Below, in pieces: positions 1 to 9,167 of a stretch of 64,000 nt of DNA. The position numbers and the translations under genes are program-made. This DNA comes from UBA12087 sp964370815 (GTDB lineage: Bacteria; Chloroflexota; Anaerolineae; Anaerolineales; Villigracilaceae). The stretch's first letter is position 1. Each line of letters opens with the position of its first letter. The notes under the pieces were generated by a model. That model ran no database searches, was not told where the DNA came from, and saw only the letters and a list, made by a program, of their open reading frames with translations. The DNA is taken from the NCBI GenBank assembly GCA_964370815.1, contig CAYJKQ010000003.1, forward strand, positions 1-64,000. The letters are read 5' to 3'.

Positions 1-206
1 GGTTTGGCTGAAGTTGTTAATGAATTAAGAAGTTGTGTGACTGAGGCAGAAATATAATCGACCGCTTTTTCGAAAGCAGCTTCGTTAAGGCTGGAGGGTG
101 TGGTGGAACCACTGACCTTGCGGACGAATTGAAGGGAGGCGAGGCGGATCTCATCCACGGTGGCGGGGGGTTCATAATTGAAGAGGGGCTTTATGTTTCT
201 GCACAT
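1..206 (-). CDS. DUF2277 family protein (3' part cut off by window edge)
   Basis: The minus strand reads from an ATG at 206 to the window edge without a stop, giving 68 residues that begin MCRNIKPLFNYEPPAT. This start, the following DEIRLASLQFVRKVSG and the NEAAF stretch match my memory of the short DUF2277 family (usually about 90 residues), whose function is unknown. An AGGATAAAAG ribosome-binding site precedes the ATG. The gene is divergent from the ABC exporter at 505. The C-terminal residues lie outside the window. Confidence 0.85.
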   Translation of the reverse strand, partial: MCRNIKPLFNYEPPATVDEIRLASLQFVRKVSGSTTPSSLNEAAFEKAVDYISASVTQLLNSLTTSAK

Positions 207-504
207 GCTTCTTTTATCCTATGGGTGTCTTGAGAGGCTTGCTGGAGTGCCGGGCACGGCAAGGGAAGGTAACCTGATTATACAATAAACCCCTGATCAG
301 GCATCACAGCAGCAGGTTGATAAATCCCAACCGGGATGTGCAACACACCACAACAAGAAGACCTTCTGGATTAAATGAAGAAAATATAGGTACCATATGT
401 CATGTCAACTTTGGAAGGGGGATACTTGCGCATCAAGGAAGAGTATCTGTAAAATCAGGATTAAATATTGGTGATTTCCATGATCCAAGGAGGAGGATTG
501 ATCC
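207..504. other. Intergenic region between divergent genes
   Basis: These 298 bases separate the DUF2277 gene from the ABC exporter and should hold both promoters. I see a short inverted repeat (CCCTGATCAGG, 291-301) and a strong AGGAGGAGG ribosome-binding site at the right edge, but no gene or convincing -35/-10 pair. Confidence 0.4.
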
Positions 505-1416
505 ATGCAAGAAACTGTCATCGCAGTAAAGGATTTTGTCAAAACTTACGGCACTTTTGTGGCTGTGGACGGGATCAGTTTTGAGGTTAAGGAGGGGGAG
601 ATCTTCGGCTTGCTGGGACCTAATGGATCTGGCAAGACCAGTACGCTGGAATGCCTGGAAGGACTGAGGGCGCCGAATGGCGGCTGGCTTCGTGTGGCAG
701 GGCTGAACCCAGCCAGAGAAGCGCACAAACTGCGCGACCTGATCGGGGTTCAATTGCAATCGGCCGGGTTACCTGAAAGTATCACACCCAATGAAGCTAT
801 GAAATTTTTCTGTGCTTATCACCAGGTTGCACCACGTTTCGACATACTGGAACGCCTGGGCCTGGCCGAAAAACTGAATTCCCAATATTTTGAACTCTCG
901 ACCGGGCAGCAACGGCGGTTGGCGCTGGCCCTAGCTATCCCACACAATCCAAGGGTGCTGTTCCTGGATGAGCCGACAGCCGGGCTTGATGTGGCCACAC
1001 GGGTCGAGTTACACGGCATGATGCATGAACTGCAAAACACAGGCACGACAATCATCCTGGCGACCCACGACATGGCTGAAGCAGAACAAATGACAGACCG
1101 ACTGGCAATACTACTGAAAAGCAAGATCGCCCAGATCGGCACACCGATGCAGATCACTGCAACCGGGGCTGACCTGACCAAGATCTCGGTGCGTACACAG
1201 GGAGATAGCCTGAAAGGTGCCGGTTTTCCGGCTGTTAGCCAGCAGACCTCCAAAGACGAATACAGCATCTATTTCAGCTCGGATATTGGTGCAACCACAT
1301 CAGCCATCATTGCCCATATCCAGAGGCAGGGAGATACGTTGATCGACCTGCGGGTTGAGCGCCCGTCCCTCGAGGATCGCTTTCTTGAAATCACCGGAAT
1401 GGGAGGCGTACAATGA
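505..1416 (+). CDS. ABC transporter ATP-binding protein (ABC-2 / DRR type exporter)
   Basis: This 303-residue ATPase powers an exporter with the permease encoded next. It has Walker A GPNGSGKT (38-45), signature LSTGQQRR (131-138), Walker B LFLDEP (152-157) and the switch His of ATHD near 188. The C-terminal 90 residues form the accessory domain usual in DrrA/CcmA-like ATPases. An AGGAGGAGG ribosome-binding site lies just before the ATG, and the stop overlaps the permease start (ATGA), so the two are translationally coupled. The cargo (drug, lipid or ion) cannot be read from the sequence. Confidence 0.93.
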   Translation: MQETVIAVKDFVKTYGTFVAVDGISFEVKEGEIFGLLGPNGSGKTSTLECLEGLRAPNGGWLRVAGLNPAREAHKLRDLIGVQLQSAGLPESITPNEAMKFFCAYHQVAPRFDILERLGLAEKLNSQYFELSTGQQRRLALALAIPHNPRVLFLDEPTAGLDVATRVELHGMMHELQNTGTTIILATHDMAEAEQMTDRLAILLKSKIAQIGTPMQITATGADLTKISVRTQGDSLKGAGFPAVSQQTSKDEYSIYFSSDIGATTSAIIAHIQRQGDTLIDLRVERPSLEDRFLEITGMGGVQ

Positions 1417-2225
1417 ACGCTTTTTTGCATCACTTCACATTCGAATTCCGAGCAGGTATTCGGAACAAACAGCTGCTGATGATGAACTGCCTTTTCCCGT
1501 TAGGCTTTTACCTGATGATGGGGTTCGTGATGTCCGAGATCAACCCGCCTTTCCGGGAAACCATCATTCCAGCCATGGTTGTTTTCAGCATCCTGGCAGC
1601 AACCCTGCTTGGCATCCCCGATCCTCTGGTGAACGCCCGCGAGAATGGAATTTTTCGCAGTTATAAAATCAATGGAGTGCCCTCCATATCCATCCTTATC
1701 ATCCCAGCAATTACGACGATTCTTCACCTGGTCATCGTGACCATACTCATCACAGGAAGTGCACATAGGATGTTTGCTGCTCCCCTCCCTGTAAACTGGC
1801 TCAACTATGTGCTTATCTTTTTTGCCATGGCATTTGCCTGTGCAGGAATAAGTGTATTGATCGGAGTGGTTTCCCCGAGTTCCCGCATGACTGTGTTATG
1901 GTCACAGCTTATCTTCGTACCTTCCATGCTACTGGGAGGTATCATGCTTCCGTACAGCATGCTGCCGGGAATAGCAGGAAAATTTGCCCAACTCTTCACA
2001 GCCACCCAGGCTATGAATGCCTTCAATGGATTGAGCATGGGGAAGATGGCAGATTTTTCACCCTGGGGTTCGGTTCTCATTTTGTTTTTCACTGGATTAT
2101 TGGCTTTCGGACTGGCACTCTACCTGTTCAGCTGGGACAGCCGCAACACGAGGCGACGCGGGCATCCTTTGCTGGCGTTGCTGGTATTGCTGCCAGCTTT
2201 GCTGGGAATATTCCTGCTGAAGTAA
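1413..2225 (+). CDS. ABC-2 type transporter permease
   Basis: A 270-residue integral membrane protein with about six hydrophobic segments in the order expected of ABC-2 permeases. It has an amphipathic N-terminus (FEFRAGIRNKQLL), a first membrane helix near residue 30, and a PSSRM...LIFVPSMLLGGIMLPYSMLP segment near 160-190 that is typical of the family. It overlaps the ATPase gene by four bases and should form the membrane channel of that exporter. The C-terminus is a short helix after a Arg-rich turn. Substrate unknown. Confidence 0.88.
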   Translation: MNAFLHHFTFEFRAGIRNKQLLMMNCLFPLGFYLMMGFVMSEINPPFRETIIPAMVVFSILAATLLGIPDPLVNARENGIFRSYKINGVPSISILIIPAITTILHLVIVTILITGSAHRMFAAPLPVNWLNYVLIFFAMAFACAGISVLIGVVSPSSRMTVLWSQLIFVPSMLLGGIMLPYSMLPGIAGKFAQLFTATQAMNAFNGLSMGKMADFSPWGSVLILFFTGLLAFGLALYLFSWDSRNTRRRGHPLLALLVLLPALLGIFLLK

Positions 2226-2317
2226 GAAAAATAAGAAGTAAAATCCATTTCACTTCCACACAATAACCCGATACCAGGCAATGGTCATTATTAGAATTTA
2301 ATTAACTGCTCGGGCTA

Positions 2318-2413
2318 AGACCCTAAAGGTTTCTCTGGTAGAAGAATTAGAACACTTAGTCTGAACTTCATGCTATTGATTAATTTGTTTTTCCGTGTAA
2401 ACCTTCAGGGTCT
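2318..2413 (+). repeat. MITE-like dispersed element, copy A (complete)
   Basis: A 96-bp non-coding element whose ends are 15-base terminal inverted repeats, AGACCCTAAAGGTTT on the left and AAACCTTCAGGGTCT on the right (one mismatch). The interior (CTCTGGTAGAAGAATT, CTGAACTTCATGCTAT) recurs at 17701-17787 and, with an insertion, at 12619-12902. It lies in the 223-bp gap between the exporter and the small membrane protein at 2449. It has no coding capacity. This is the most intact of the three copies. Confidence 0.65.
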
Positions 2414-2448
2414 GAGTAATAACGAATTTAATATATCAGGAGAAATTA

Positions 2449-2814
2449 ATGGAACCGGCAGCAAGCACCATCATTACATCTGCGTTAGTGTTTTACTCGA
2501 TAGGGGTTTGGGGGGAAAGGTTCACTGGACGTCTTAAACCCTGGCACCTGGCTTTCTTTGTTTTCGGGTTAATTTGTGACACTTGGGGTACAGGTATGAT
2601 GTTCAAGTATGCAGGCGGAATGGCTTTTGACATTCATGGCATTTCCGGGGTGATCGCCATCACTCTGATGCTGATCCATGCGGTGTGGGCTCTGGTGGTT
2701 CTGCTCAAAAAAGAGGAGAAAGCCATGGTTAATTTCCATAAGTTCAGCCTTCTGGTCTGGTTTATCTGGCTGATCCCCTACTTCAGCCCGATGTTCTTTA
2801 ACATCGTTTATTAA
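2449..2814 (+). CDS. HsmA-like (TIGR03987) small membrane protein
   Basis: A 121-residue protein with four predicted membrane helices. The pattern FFVFGLICDTWGTGMM, a central FDIHGISGVIAITLMLIHA and a C-terminal NFHKFSLLVWFIWLIPY fits the family I know as HsmA/TIGR03987. The His residues at the membrane borders (H64, H78, H95 region) suggest haem or metal contact, but the function is not established. An AGGAGAAATT ribosome-binding site precedes the ATG. It stands alone between a repeat element and the SDR pair. Confidence 0.7.
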   Translation: MEPAASTIITSALVFYSIGVWGERFTGRLKPWHLAFFVFGLICDTWGTGMMFKYAGGMAFDIHGISGVIAITLMLIHAVWALVVLLKKEEKAMVNFHKFSLLVWFIWLIPYFSPMFFNIVY

Positions 2815-2914
2815 TTATTCAGTTGGATTGAGACGCAGGCAAAACCATCCTAATCTGACCTTCAATGGTATATAATTGCCTTGAAAGCACCTGGAATAAA
2901 ACAAAACCAGCCTT

Positions 2915-4417
2915 ATGAAACCTTCAAAAGAAAAAGATAAATTGATCCTGGTCACTGGAGCCACCGGGTATATCGGCGGCAGACTGGTGCCGCGCCTGCT
3001 TGAAGCGGGTTACCGGGTGCGCTGCCTGGTGCGTGACCCCAAGCGACTGCAGGGACGACCCTGGCTTGACAAGGTGGAGATCCGCAGGGGGGATGCGCTG
3101 AACGAAGAATCTCTGGTGGCTGCCATGCAGGGTGTCCAGGTGGCTTATTACCTGATCCATGGCATGCAAGGCGGCAAGGTTAATGCTGAACGTGATTTGC
3201 AAGCTGCCCGCAATTTTGCCTGTGCAACTGACGCTGCAAATGTTGAGCAGATCATTTACCTGGGAGAACTGGTGGACACAAGTGCCACTCTATCGCCTTA
3301 CCTGCGGGCGCGACATGAAACAGGTTATCTTCTGCGGCAGGGAGGCGTGCCGGTGACGGAACTGCGGGCAGGCATCGTGATCGGATCCGGCAGCCTGCTG
3401 TTCGAAATGATCCGCTACGTAACCGAACACCAGCCAGTGATGGTATGCCCGCGCTGGTGGTACAGCCTGGCTCAACCGATCGCCATCCGGAATGTGCTCG
3501 ATTACCTGCTGGCTGTGCTGGAAAGACCCGCCAGCCGCGGTAAATTGATCGAGATCGGCGGGGTGGACCAGCTGTCTTACGCACAGATGTGCAAGGGATA
3601 TGCCGAGCTGCGCGGTCTCAAACGCCTGATGATCCCTGCCCCGGTGTATGCACCACTCCTTTCGGCATGGTGGGTGCATATGCTGACTCCCCTGCATTGG
3701 CGCGCCCTGCTGCCGCTGATCGAGGGTCTGAATGCCAGGAGTATTGTGCAGGATGATTCCGCCCGACAGTTGTTCCCGGACATACAACTGCTTGATTATA
3801 AGACCGCTGTCAGCCTGGCGCTGGGTCGGGTGCAAAATGATAATGTTGAGACCTCCTGGGCGGATGCCCTGGTTACCAGCGCCGGAGATAACCAGCCCTA
3901 CACCTTCAGTTTGCAAGATGGCATGATGATCGAAGACCGCCGCAAATTGGTTAACATATCAGCGGAGTGTGTTTACAAGGCATTTACCGGTCTGGGCGGC
4001 AGCCGGGGTTGGTTGTACCTGGATTGGACATGGGATATACGCGGATGGTTGGATAAATTCTTTGGCGGGGTGGGCATACGCAGGGGCAGGCGTCACCCGG
4101 ACGAGTTGTATGTGGGGGATTCGCTTGATTTCTGGAGAGTTGAAGCTGTGGAACCCAACCGCCTTTTGCGCCTGCGGGCTGAAATGAAATCACCCGGTAA
4201 AGCCTGGTTGCAGTTTCAGGCGATCCCACAAGCGGATGGCAAAACACTGCTAACCCAGACCGCCTATTTTGCCCCACGCGGCCTTTCGGGCTTGCTGTAC
4301 TGGTACAGCCTGTATCCCATCCATATCTTTCTTTTCAGCGGAATGATCAACCGCATCGCTGAACGTGCCGCACAATTGGAAGAAATGGAAAGCAAAATTG
4401 ACTTCATCGCCAATTAA
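2915..4417 (+). CDS. SDR family oxidoreductase with C-terminal DUF2867 domain
   Basis: A 500-residue two-domain protein. Residues 10-300 are an atypical/extended SDR (NmrA-like) Rossmann domain with the nucleotide motif TGATGYIGG near the N-terminus. Residues of about 310-490 match DUF2867 (RGWLYLDWTWDIRGWLDK, PDELYVGDSLDFWRV). Enzymes of this architecture are usually annotated NAD(P)H-binding proteins without a known substrate. A near-copy follows immediately (4365-5750), overlapping its 3' end, so the pair arose by tandem duplication. The ribosome-binding site is weak. Confidence 0.85.
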   Translation: MKPSKEKDKLILVTGATGYIGGRLVPRLLEAGYRVRCLVRDPKRLQGRPWLDKVEIRRGDALNEESLVAAMQGVQVAYYLIHGMQGGKVNAERDLQAARNFACATDAANVEQIIYLGELVDTSATLSPYLRARHETGYLLRQGGVPVTELRAGIVIGSGSLLFEMIRYVTEHQPVMVCPRWWYSLAQPIAIRNVLDYLLAVLERPASRGKLIEIGGVDQLSYAQMCKGYAELRGLKRLMIPAPVYAPLLSAWWVHMLTPLHWRALLPLIEGLNARSIVQDDSARQLFPDIQLLDYKTAVSLALGRVQNDNVETSWADALVTSAGDNQPYTFSLQDGMMIEDRRKLVNISAECVYKAFTGLGGSRGWLYLDWTWDIRGWLDKFFGGVGIRRGRRHPDELYVGDSLDFWRVEAVEPNRLLRLRAEMKSPGKAWLQFQAIPQADGKTLLTQTAYFAPRGLSGLLYWYSLYPIHIFLFSGMINRIAERAAQLEEMESKIDFIAN

Positions 4418-5750
4418 GCATAACCCCCAAAAACTCATCCTGGTGACCGGTGCCAGTGGCTATATTGCCAGCCAGCTCATTCCACTATTGCTCGAGCGCG
4501 GCTTGAAAGTGCGCTGCCTGGTGCGTAACTCTGCACACCTGGAAACGCGTAAATGGTATGCGGACGTGGAAGTGGTGTGCGCAGACTTGGCGATACCCGA
4601 GTCTTTATCCCCAGCCCTGGAAGGGGTAACCTGTGCTTATTATCTGGTGCACAGCATGTCCAGCGGACAGAACTATATTGAAAGGGACCTAAAAGCTGCA
4701 CGTGATTTTGCAGCTCTGGCAAAGCAAGCGGGTGTGGAACATATCATCTACCTGGGAGGGCTGGCTGATCCGCAAGCCAAAATTGCAGCCCATATGCGTT
4801 CCCGCATTCATACCGGCGAGGCACTGCGCACAACAGAAGTGCCTGTGACCGAATTCCGAGCGAGTGTGATCATTGGTCCAGGCAGCATTTCATTTGAAAT
4901 GATCCGCTTTCTTAGCGAACAATTCCCGATCATCGTTTGTCCGCGGTGGATGCCCAATCTCACCCAACCAATCGCTATAAAAAACATATTGGACTATCTG
5001 ATAGCTGCCATGGATCTACCTGAACCTGAAAACCAGGTATTTGAGATCGGTGGCAGCGAAGTGATGACCTATGCCGAAACGATGCTGCGCTATGCGCGCT
5101 TGCGCGGCTTACAGCGCAGGGTGTTGGTCTTACCGTTCAACCCGGTGGGGATATTGGCTTATTTTATGTCCTGGTTCACTCCAGTGCCCCCTGCCATAAC
5201 CCGTCCGTTGGTGGAAGGTTTGTGCAGCCACAGTATCGTACGGGACGACTCTGCACAGCAGACCTTTCCAGACATCCAACTTCTGGATTACGATAGCGCA
5301 GTGCTTAAGAGCCTGGCAAGGCTCGACCCTGATTCGGTCGAACCGATCTGGAGACAGGGAGATCAGCCCATCCGTTCAAGCAAGCATGCCGGGTTCTGCA
5401 TCCTGCAGCGCCAAATGAAAATGAAAGCAGATGATTGGGTTGTCCTGGAAACCATTCAAGATCGTTTCAATAACAACAGAAATTATGAACTGTCCAAGGC
5501 TGAGGAATGGTTGACGGAATCTGGTTGTGAGAAGATCCTGTTGCTGCGCTATACTCAAAAACTACCCGGTCTATTATGGCAGGAATGGCGGGTTACGAGC
5601 GATGGGAAAGACACCAACATCGCCCAGGCTATCCTATTCGCCCCCAAAGGTCTGACCGGTTTTTTGGGTTGGTACGGGGTGGTGAACTGGTTACGCCTGG
5701 CGCAGTGGTTCTCATTCCGCAGACTGGCAAGGCGGGTTCGGAGGAGATAA
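4365..5750 (+). CDS. SDR/DUF2867 paralogue, second copy of the tandem pair
   Basis: A 461-residue paralogue of the preceding gene, with TGASGYIAS in place of TGATGYIGG and many shared blocks (KVRCLVRN, FEMIRF, CPRW, QPIAIKNILDYL, FPDIQLLDYD). The C-terminal DUF2867-like part is shorter and has lost the RGWLYLDW block, so it is diverged. The longest frame starts with GTG at 4365 and overlaps the first gene by 53 bases; a TTG at 4398 would shorten this to 20. Neither has a clear ribosome-binding site, so the start is uncertain and coupling to the upstream gene is likely. Confidence 0.8.
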   Translation: MPHNWKKWKAKLTSSPIKHNPQKLILVTGASGYIASQLIPLLLERGLKVRCLVRNSAHLETRKWYADVEVVCADLAIPESLSPALEGVTCAYYLVHSMSSGQNYIERDLKAARDFAALAKQAGVEHIIYLGGLADPQAKIAAHMRSRIHTGEALRTTEVPVTEFRASVIIGPGSISFEMIRFLSEQFPIIVCPRWMPNLTQPIAIKNILDYLIAAMDLPEPENQVFEIGGSEVMTYAETMLRYARLRGLQRRVLVLPFNPVGILAYFMSWFTPVPPAITRPLVEGLCSHSIVRDDSAQQTFPDIQLLDYDSAVLKSLARLDPDSVEPIWRQGDQPIRSSKHAGFCILQRQMKMKADDWVVLETIQDRFNNNRNYELSKAEEWLTESGCEKILLLRYTQKLPGLLWQEWRVTSDGKDTNIAQAILFAPKGLTGFLGWYGVVNWLRLAQWFSFRRLARRVRRR

Positions 5751-5837
5751 CCCCCAATTATTGGAAAAGGTTTTAGGGAATTTATTAGGCAAAGGAATAT
5801 CAGTCAATCTCACAGAACTGGATCAGATTTCATTTAA

Positions 5838-6371
5838 TTAATTCTCAATTAGTTTTGCCACCAGAACGCGGCAAAAATCGGGGATATCAGCCACCACCCT
5901 GCCCCAGACCTGGTTTCCATCCTGAAAGGCAGCATCATCAACCCAGGTCCCACCGGCGTATACCAGATCATCCTTGATGCCGAGAGAGCCAGTGACACGG
6001 TGACCCTTGACAATGCCGGCTGAGATGGCGATCAGACCCCCGTGGCAGATGCTGGCGACGGTTTTCTGCTCGGCATCCACTTGGCGCACAAGATCGATCA
6101 CGACCGGATAGCGGCGTAATTTATCCGGTGCCCAGCCACCTGCCAGAATGATCGCGGTAAGATCATCTGCATTGAGAGATGCAATGGTGACATCAGGTGT
6201 GATGACCAATCCATTTTTACCTTTGACAGGTTGCAGATCGAGCCCGGCAGTGAGGACGGTTGCACCTTCCTCCTGTAAACGCATCAGGGGCACATAATAT
6301 TCCAAGTCTTCCACACCTTCGGCGACCAGTATGGCGACCTTTTTACCGATAAGTTTCATAGTATCCTTCAT
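5838..6371 (-). CDS. DJ-1/PfpI family protein
   Basis: A 177-residue protein of the DJ-1/PfpI superfamily (proteases, deglycases, chaperones). The nucleophile-elbow Cys is C109 in ASICHGG, followed by H110, and the supporting acid is E18 in AEGVED. The fold-wide AILAGGW block sits at residues 74-80. Length fits the PfpI type. Two starts (M1, M5) are possible. It is convergent with the SDR pair and sits downstream of the ZIP transporter on the same strand. The exact substrate cannot be inferred. Confidence 0.85.
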   Translation of the reverse strand: MKDTMKLIGKKVAILVAEGVEDLEYYVPLMRLQEEGATVLTAGLDLQPVKGKNGLVITPDVTIASLNADDLTAIILAGGWAPDKLRRYPVVIDLVRQVDAEQKTVASICHGGLIAISAGIVKGHRVTGSLGIKDDLVYAGGTWVDDAAFQDGNQVWGRVVADIPDFCRVLVAKLIEN

Positions 6372-6401
6372 TTATTTCAAATTAAAATTAAATGTGTCGG
6401 G

Positions 6402-7217
6402 TCATCCCAGGGCAACATCCAGGATCATCATGACCGAAAAGCCAAGCATGGTTGCCATGGTGACCACATCGATATTTTTCTCTATGCGTTGGGATTCGGG
6501 GATCAATTCTTCCACCACAACAAAGATCATTGCGCCGGCAGCGAAGCACAAGGCATAAGGCAGAATATTCTGCATATACAAAACAAAGGCTGCACCGATC
6601 AATCCTGCAATGGGTTCCACAATACCGGAGGCCTGCCCCATTAGAAAGCTCTTGAAACGGCTGATGCCTTCCCTACGCAAAGGCAGGGAAACGGCTGCAC
6701 CCTCCGGGAAATTCTGAAGACCGATACCGATGGCCAAAGCAATGGCACCACCGATGGTGGCGGACGGAAGACCGGCAGCCACCGCTCCGAAAGCGACACC
6801 AACTGCCAAACCTTCAGGAATATTATGGAGGGTGATAGCCAGCACCAGCAGGGTACTGCGCTGCCAGGAAGTTTTGATACCTTCACTATGAATTTCGCCT
6901 TCGCCCAAATGAAGATGCGGAAGCAGGCGGTCTGTCAGGCGCATGAAGACCCCGCCTCCCAGGAAACCGATGGTTGCCGTCAGCCAGGCAGTATGACCAA
7001 GCTGTTCCGCCATTTCCAACCCCGGTGCCAACAGCGACCAGAAGCTGGCTGCAATCATCACACCAGCTGCAAAGCCCAACATGGTATCCATCAATTTTGG
7101 CTTGACGGTCCTGGTGAAGAAAACCAGGGCAGCGCCAGCGGCTGTCACTCCCCATGTGAACAGCGTAGCAAAAAGAGCCTGTGTGATGGGACTGTATTCT
7201 TGAATAAAGTCGATCAT
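6402..7217 (-). CDS. ZIP family divalent metal transporter (GufA-like)
   Basis: A 271-residue membrane protein moving Zn(II) or related cations. The ZIP metal-site helices are clear: HNIPEG (H131, N132, E135) and QNFPEG (N169, E172), with a further Glu (E201) in helix 5. A His-rich loop (HLHLGEGEIH, 101-110) sits in the usual variable region. A longer frame begins at 7280, but the ATG at 7217 has an AAGGGAAGG ribosome-binding site directly ahead and begins at the first expected helix, so I chose it. NhaA lies upstream on the same strand. Confidence 0.88.
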   Translation of the reverse strand: MIDFIQEYSPITQALFATLFTWGVTAAGAALVFFTRTVKPKLMDTMLGFAAGVMIAASFWSLLAPGLEMAEQLGHTAWLTATIGFLGGGVFMRLTDRLLPHLHLGEGEIHSEGIKTSWQRSTLLVLAITLHNIPEGLAVGVAFGAVAAGLPSATIGGAIALAIGIGLQNFPEGAAVSLPLRREGISRFKSFLMGQASGIVEPIAGLIGAAFVLYMQNILPYALCFAAGAMIFVVVEELIPESQRIEKNIDVVTMATMLGFSVMMILDVALG

Positions 7218-7416
7218 GATCCTTCCCTTCAATATGAATGAGTCAAAAAACGTTCCATACCTTGCAGGTCGTTCAAGCAATTATATCAATTATGGTGTTT
7301 TTTGTATTATTTTCGTCAGGCTTTGTGCGCTGCCAATAACAAGTACTATGAAGATATCCCAACATATGAATATAACAGATTTGGAATTATTTAGCTTCAT
7401 AATTATCTCACCAAGG

Positions 7417-8646
7417 TCAATCTGCTTCCTTGATCTGGTTGTACTTATTTTTTGATCGCAAACTTGCCCGAAGCACCAGGTAACCAACGATACCGGAGAG
7501 CAGAGAGCCCAGGATAATTCCCAACCGCTCATCAAAAAGCAGGTTGAACCCTGTCTCTTCAAAGGCAAGTGAACCGATAAACATACTCATGGTAAAACCC
7601 ACCCCACAAAGAATGGCTGTTCCATATAAAGAAGTCCAATTCATACCAGCAGGCATGCGGGTTAGCTTGAGTTTTATGAAAAGCCAGCACAAACCAAATA
7701 TTCCTAATTGCTTCCCCAAAAATAAACCCAGCGCAATACCGATGGGGACTGTATGAAAAAATTGTTCAGTCCCCATGTTCCCAATGCTGATACCAGCATT
7801 GGCAAACGCAAAAATAGGTAGAACCAAAAATGCTACTATTGGATGAAGGTCATGTTCCAAATCCTTAAGAGGTGAATCATCAGGCTTGTTCTTTGATCGG
7901 ATGGGGATGAACATTGCCACAATAACACCGGTCAGCGTTGCATGAATGCCAGATTTAAGCATAGCCACCCACATAACGATACCAACAAGTAGGTATATAC
8001 TTTTAGATTCAATGCCACGTTTATTTAAAATAAAAAGAACAGGAATACAGCAAGCTACCACCAAGAGGGCGACGAGAGAAATTTTGGCAGTGTAGAAAAA
8101 AGCGATAACTAATATTGCACCCAGATCGTAAAAAATTGCGATAGATGTAAGAAATACTTTGATCCCTTTTGGTACTTTCGAACCCAACAAAGAAATAATT
8201 CCCAATGCAAACGCAATATCAGTTGCTGCTGGGATAGCCCAACCTTTCATGGCAACAGGGTCTCTAAAATTGAAAAAAACATAAATAAGTGCGGGAACCA
8301 ACATACCGCCAATTGCACCAACACCCGGCAAAAGAATGCTTCTTTTATCTGACAGCTCACCTTCGATCAATTCCCGTTTCAATTCCAAACCTATTATGAA
8401 AAAGAATACGCCCATCAAACCATCATTGATCCACAGCAATAATGGCTTCGCTATGGTCAAAGCACCAACTTGAATATTTACAGGAGTAACCAAAAGCAAA
8501 TTGTAATAGGATTTAAGGGGGGAGTTTGCCAGCAGCAGAGCGAGAGCCGCAGAGAATATGAGAATAATACCACCAGCAGACTCAAGTTTAATAAAGTCTG
8601 ATAGAAAGGATCTTTTTATAATTTTCAAGGTTTCTTTATGTGACAA
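7417..8646 (-). CDS. nhaA: Na+/H+ antiporter NhaA, with Tyr at the D163 position
   Basis: A 409-residue antiporter with the full NhaA pattern: GLELKRELIEGEL, PAATDIAFALG (D143, equal to E. coli D133), the LHPIVAFLVLPIFAFANAG block and GLFLGKQLGI with the helix X Lys. The catalytic pair, Asp163-Asp164 in E. coli, reads Y173-D174 here (AIFYDLGAI; codon TAC at 8130-8128). GAC would differ by one base. The start is TTG with GGAAG upstream. Either this is a functional variant, an inactivated copy, or a base-calling error. Confidence 0.92.
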   Translation of the reverse strand: MSHKETLKIIKRSFLSDFIKLESAGGIILIFSAALALLLANSPLKSYYNLLLVTPVNIQVGALTIAKPLLLWINDGLMGVFFFIIGLELKRELIEGELSDKRSILLPGVGAIGGMLVPALIYVFFNFRDPVAMKGWAIPAATDIAFALGIISLLGSKVPKGIKVFLTSIAIFYDLGAILVIAFFYTAKISLVALLVVACCIPVLFILNKRGIESKSIYLLVGIVMWVAMLKSGIHATLTGVIVAMFIPIRSKNKPDDSPLKDLEHDLHPIVAFLVLPIFAFANAGISIGNMGTEQFFHTVPIGIALGLFLGKQLGIFGLCWLFIKLKLTRMPAGMNWTSLYGTAILCGVGFTMSMFIGSLAFEETGFNLLFDERLGIILGSLLSGIVGYLVLRASLRSKNKYNQIKEAD

Positions 8647-8819
8647 CTCTACACTTCCATTCTTTTCGGTTGATAACCAAGCTGAAATTCAATGAATTAC
8701 GAAAACTGTCAGAGAAATTTTAATCCATTTCTTTTCAAATTCCAACAACAAACTTAAGATAATAAATCACCATTGTGGTTTATACCATCATTAACAGATC
8801 TTACTTTTGAGTGGCGGTT

Positions 8820-9030
8820 TTAAGAAATCTTTGTTCTTAACTCCAACCAGGCGTCGATTTTCTGCAATGCTTCTGGAAAGGTTGAACGACCGAACCCCAT
8901 ACGAAAGTGGTATTCATATGAACCTAAGCTGACAGATGAGAGGATTAATACCCCGCCTCAGCAACCAACTGCTCAGCAAAGGGTGTCACCGAAGGTATAT
9001 GCATACCGACCAGTGCGACTATCCTGATAT
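8820..9030 (-). pseudogene. Decayed 3' end of a PLP-dependent class I/II aminotransferase
   Basis: The minus strand reads FRMGFGRSTFPEALQKID then AWLELRTKIS and a stop at 8820-8822, the typical C-terminus of class I/II aminotransferases. Further upstream, in another frame, comes PFAEQLVAEAG, the segment that normally precedes it by about 15 residues, and a stop interrupts that frame. No N-terminal part exists before the terminator at 9118. It is therefore a frameshifted relic. Confidence 0.5.
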
Positions 9031-9117
9031 GGGTTTAAGCTAGGAAAGCAGGTTCAGCCACCTTTCGAAAAACACCTTCGCTAACATAAGATTGTATTCT
9101 ATCTTTTTTAAACACAC

Positions 9118-9146
9118 AAAAACCGCTACCTAGGGTAGCGGTTTTT
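9118..9146 (-). terminator. Intrinsic terminator of the Rieske/cytochrome b operon
   Basis: A perfect 13-base-pair stem, AAAAACCGCTACC and GGTAGCGGTTTTT, with a 3-base loop. The A and T runs at the stem ends make it usable from both strands. It lies 21 bases past the stop of the multihaem gene at 9168, so it should end the minus-strand operon. Confidence 0.85.
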
Positions 9147-9167
9147 GTTGTTGATCAGGTACAAAGA

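Noticed and set aside
317..529. 70-residue plus-strand frame before the ABC exporter
   Set aside because: It runs across the exporter's ribosome-binding site and start, has no site of its own, and resembles no family.
3290..3916. 208-residue antisense frame inside the first SDR gene
   Set aside because: A shadow of a well-supported coding gene, with no ribosome-binding site and no family resemblance.
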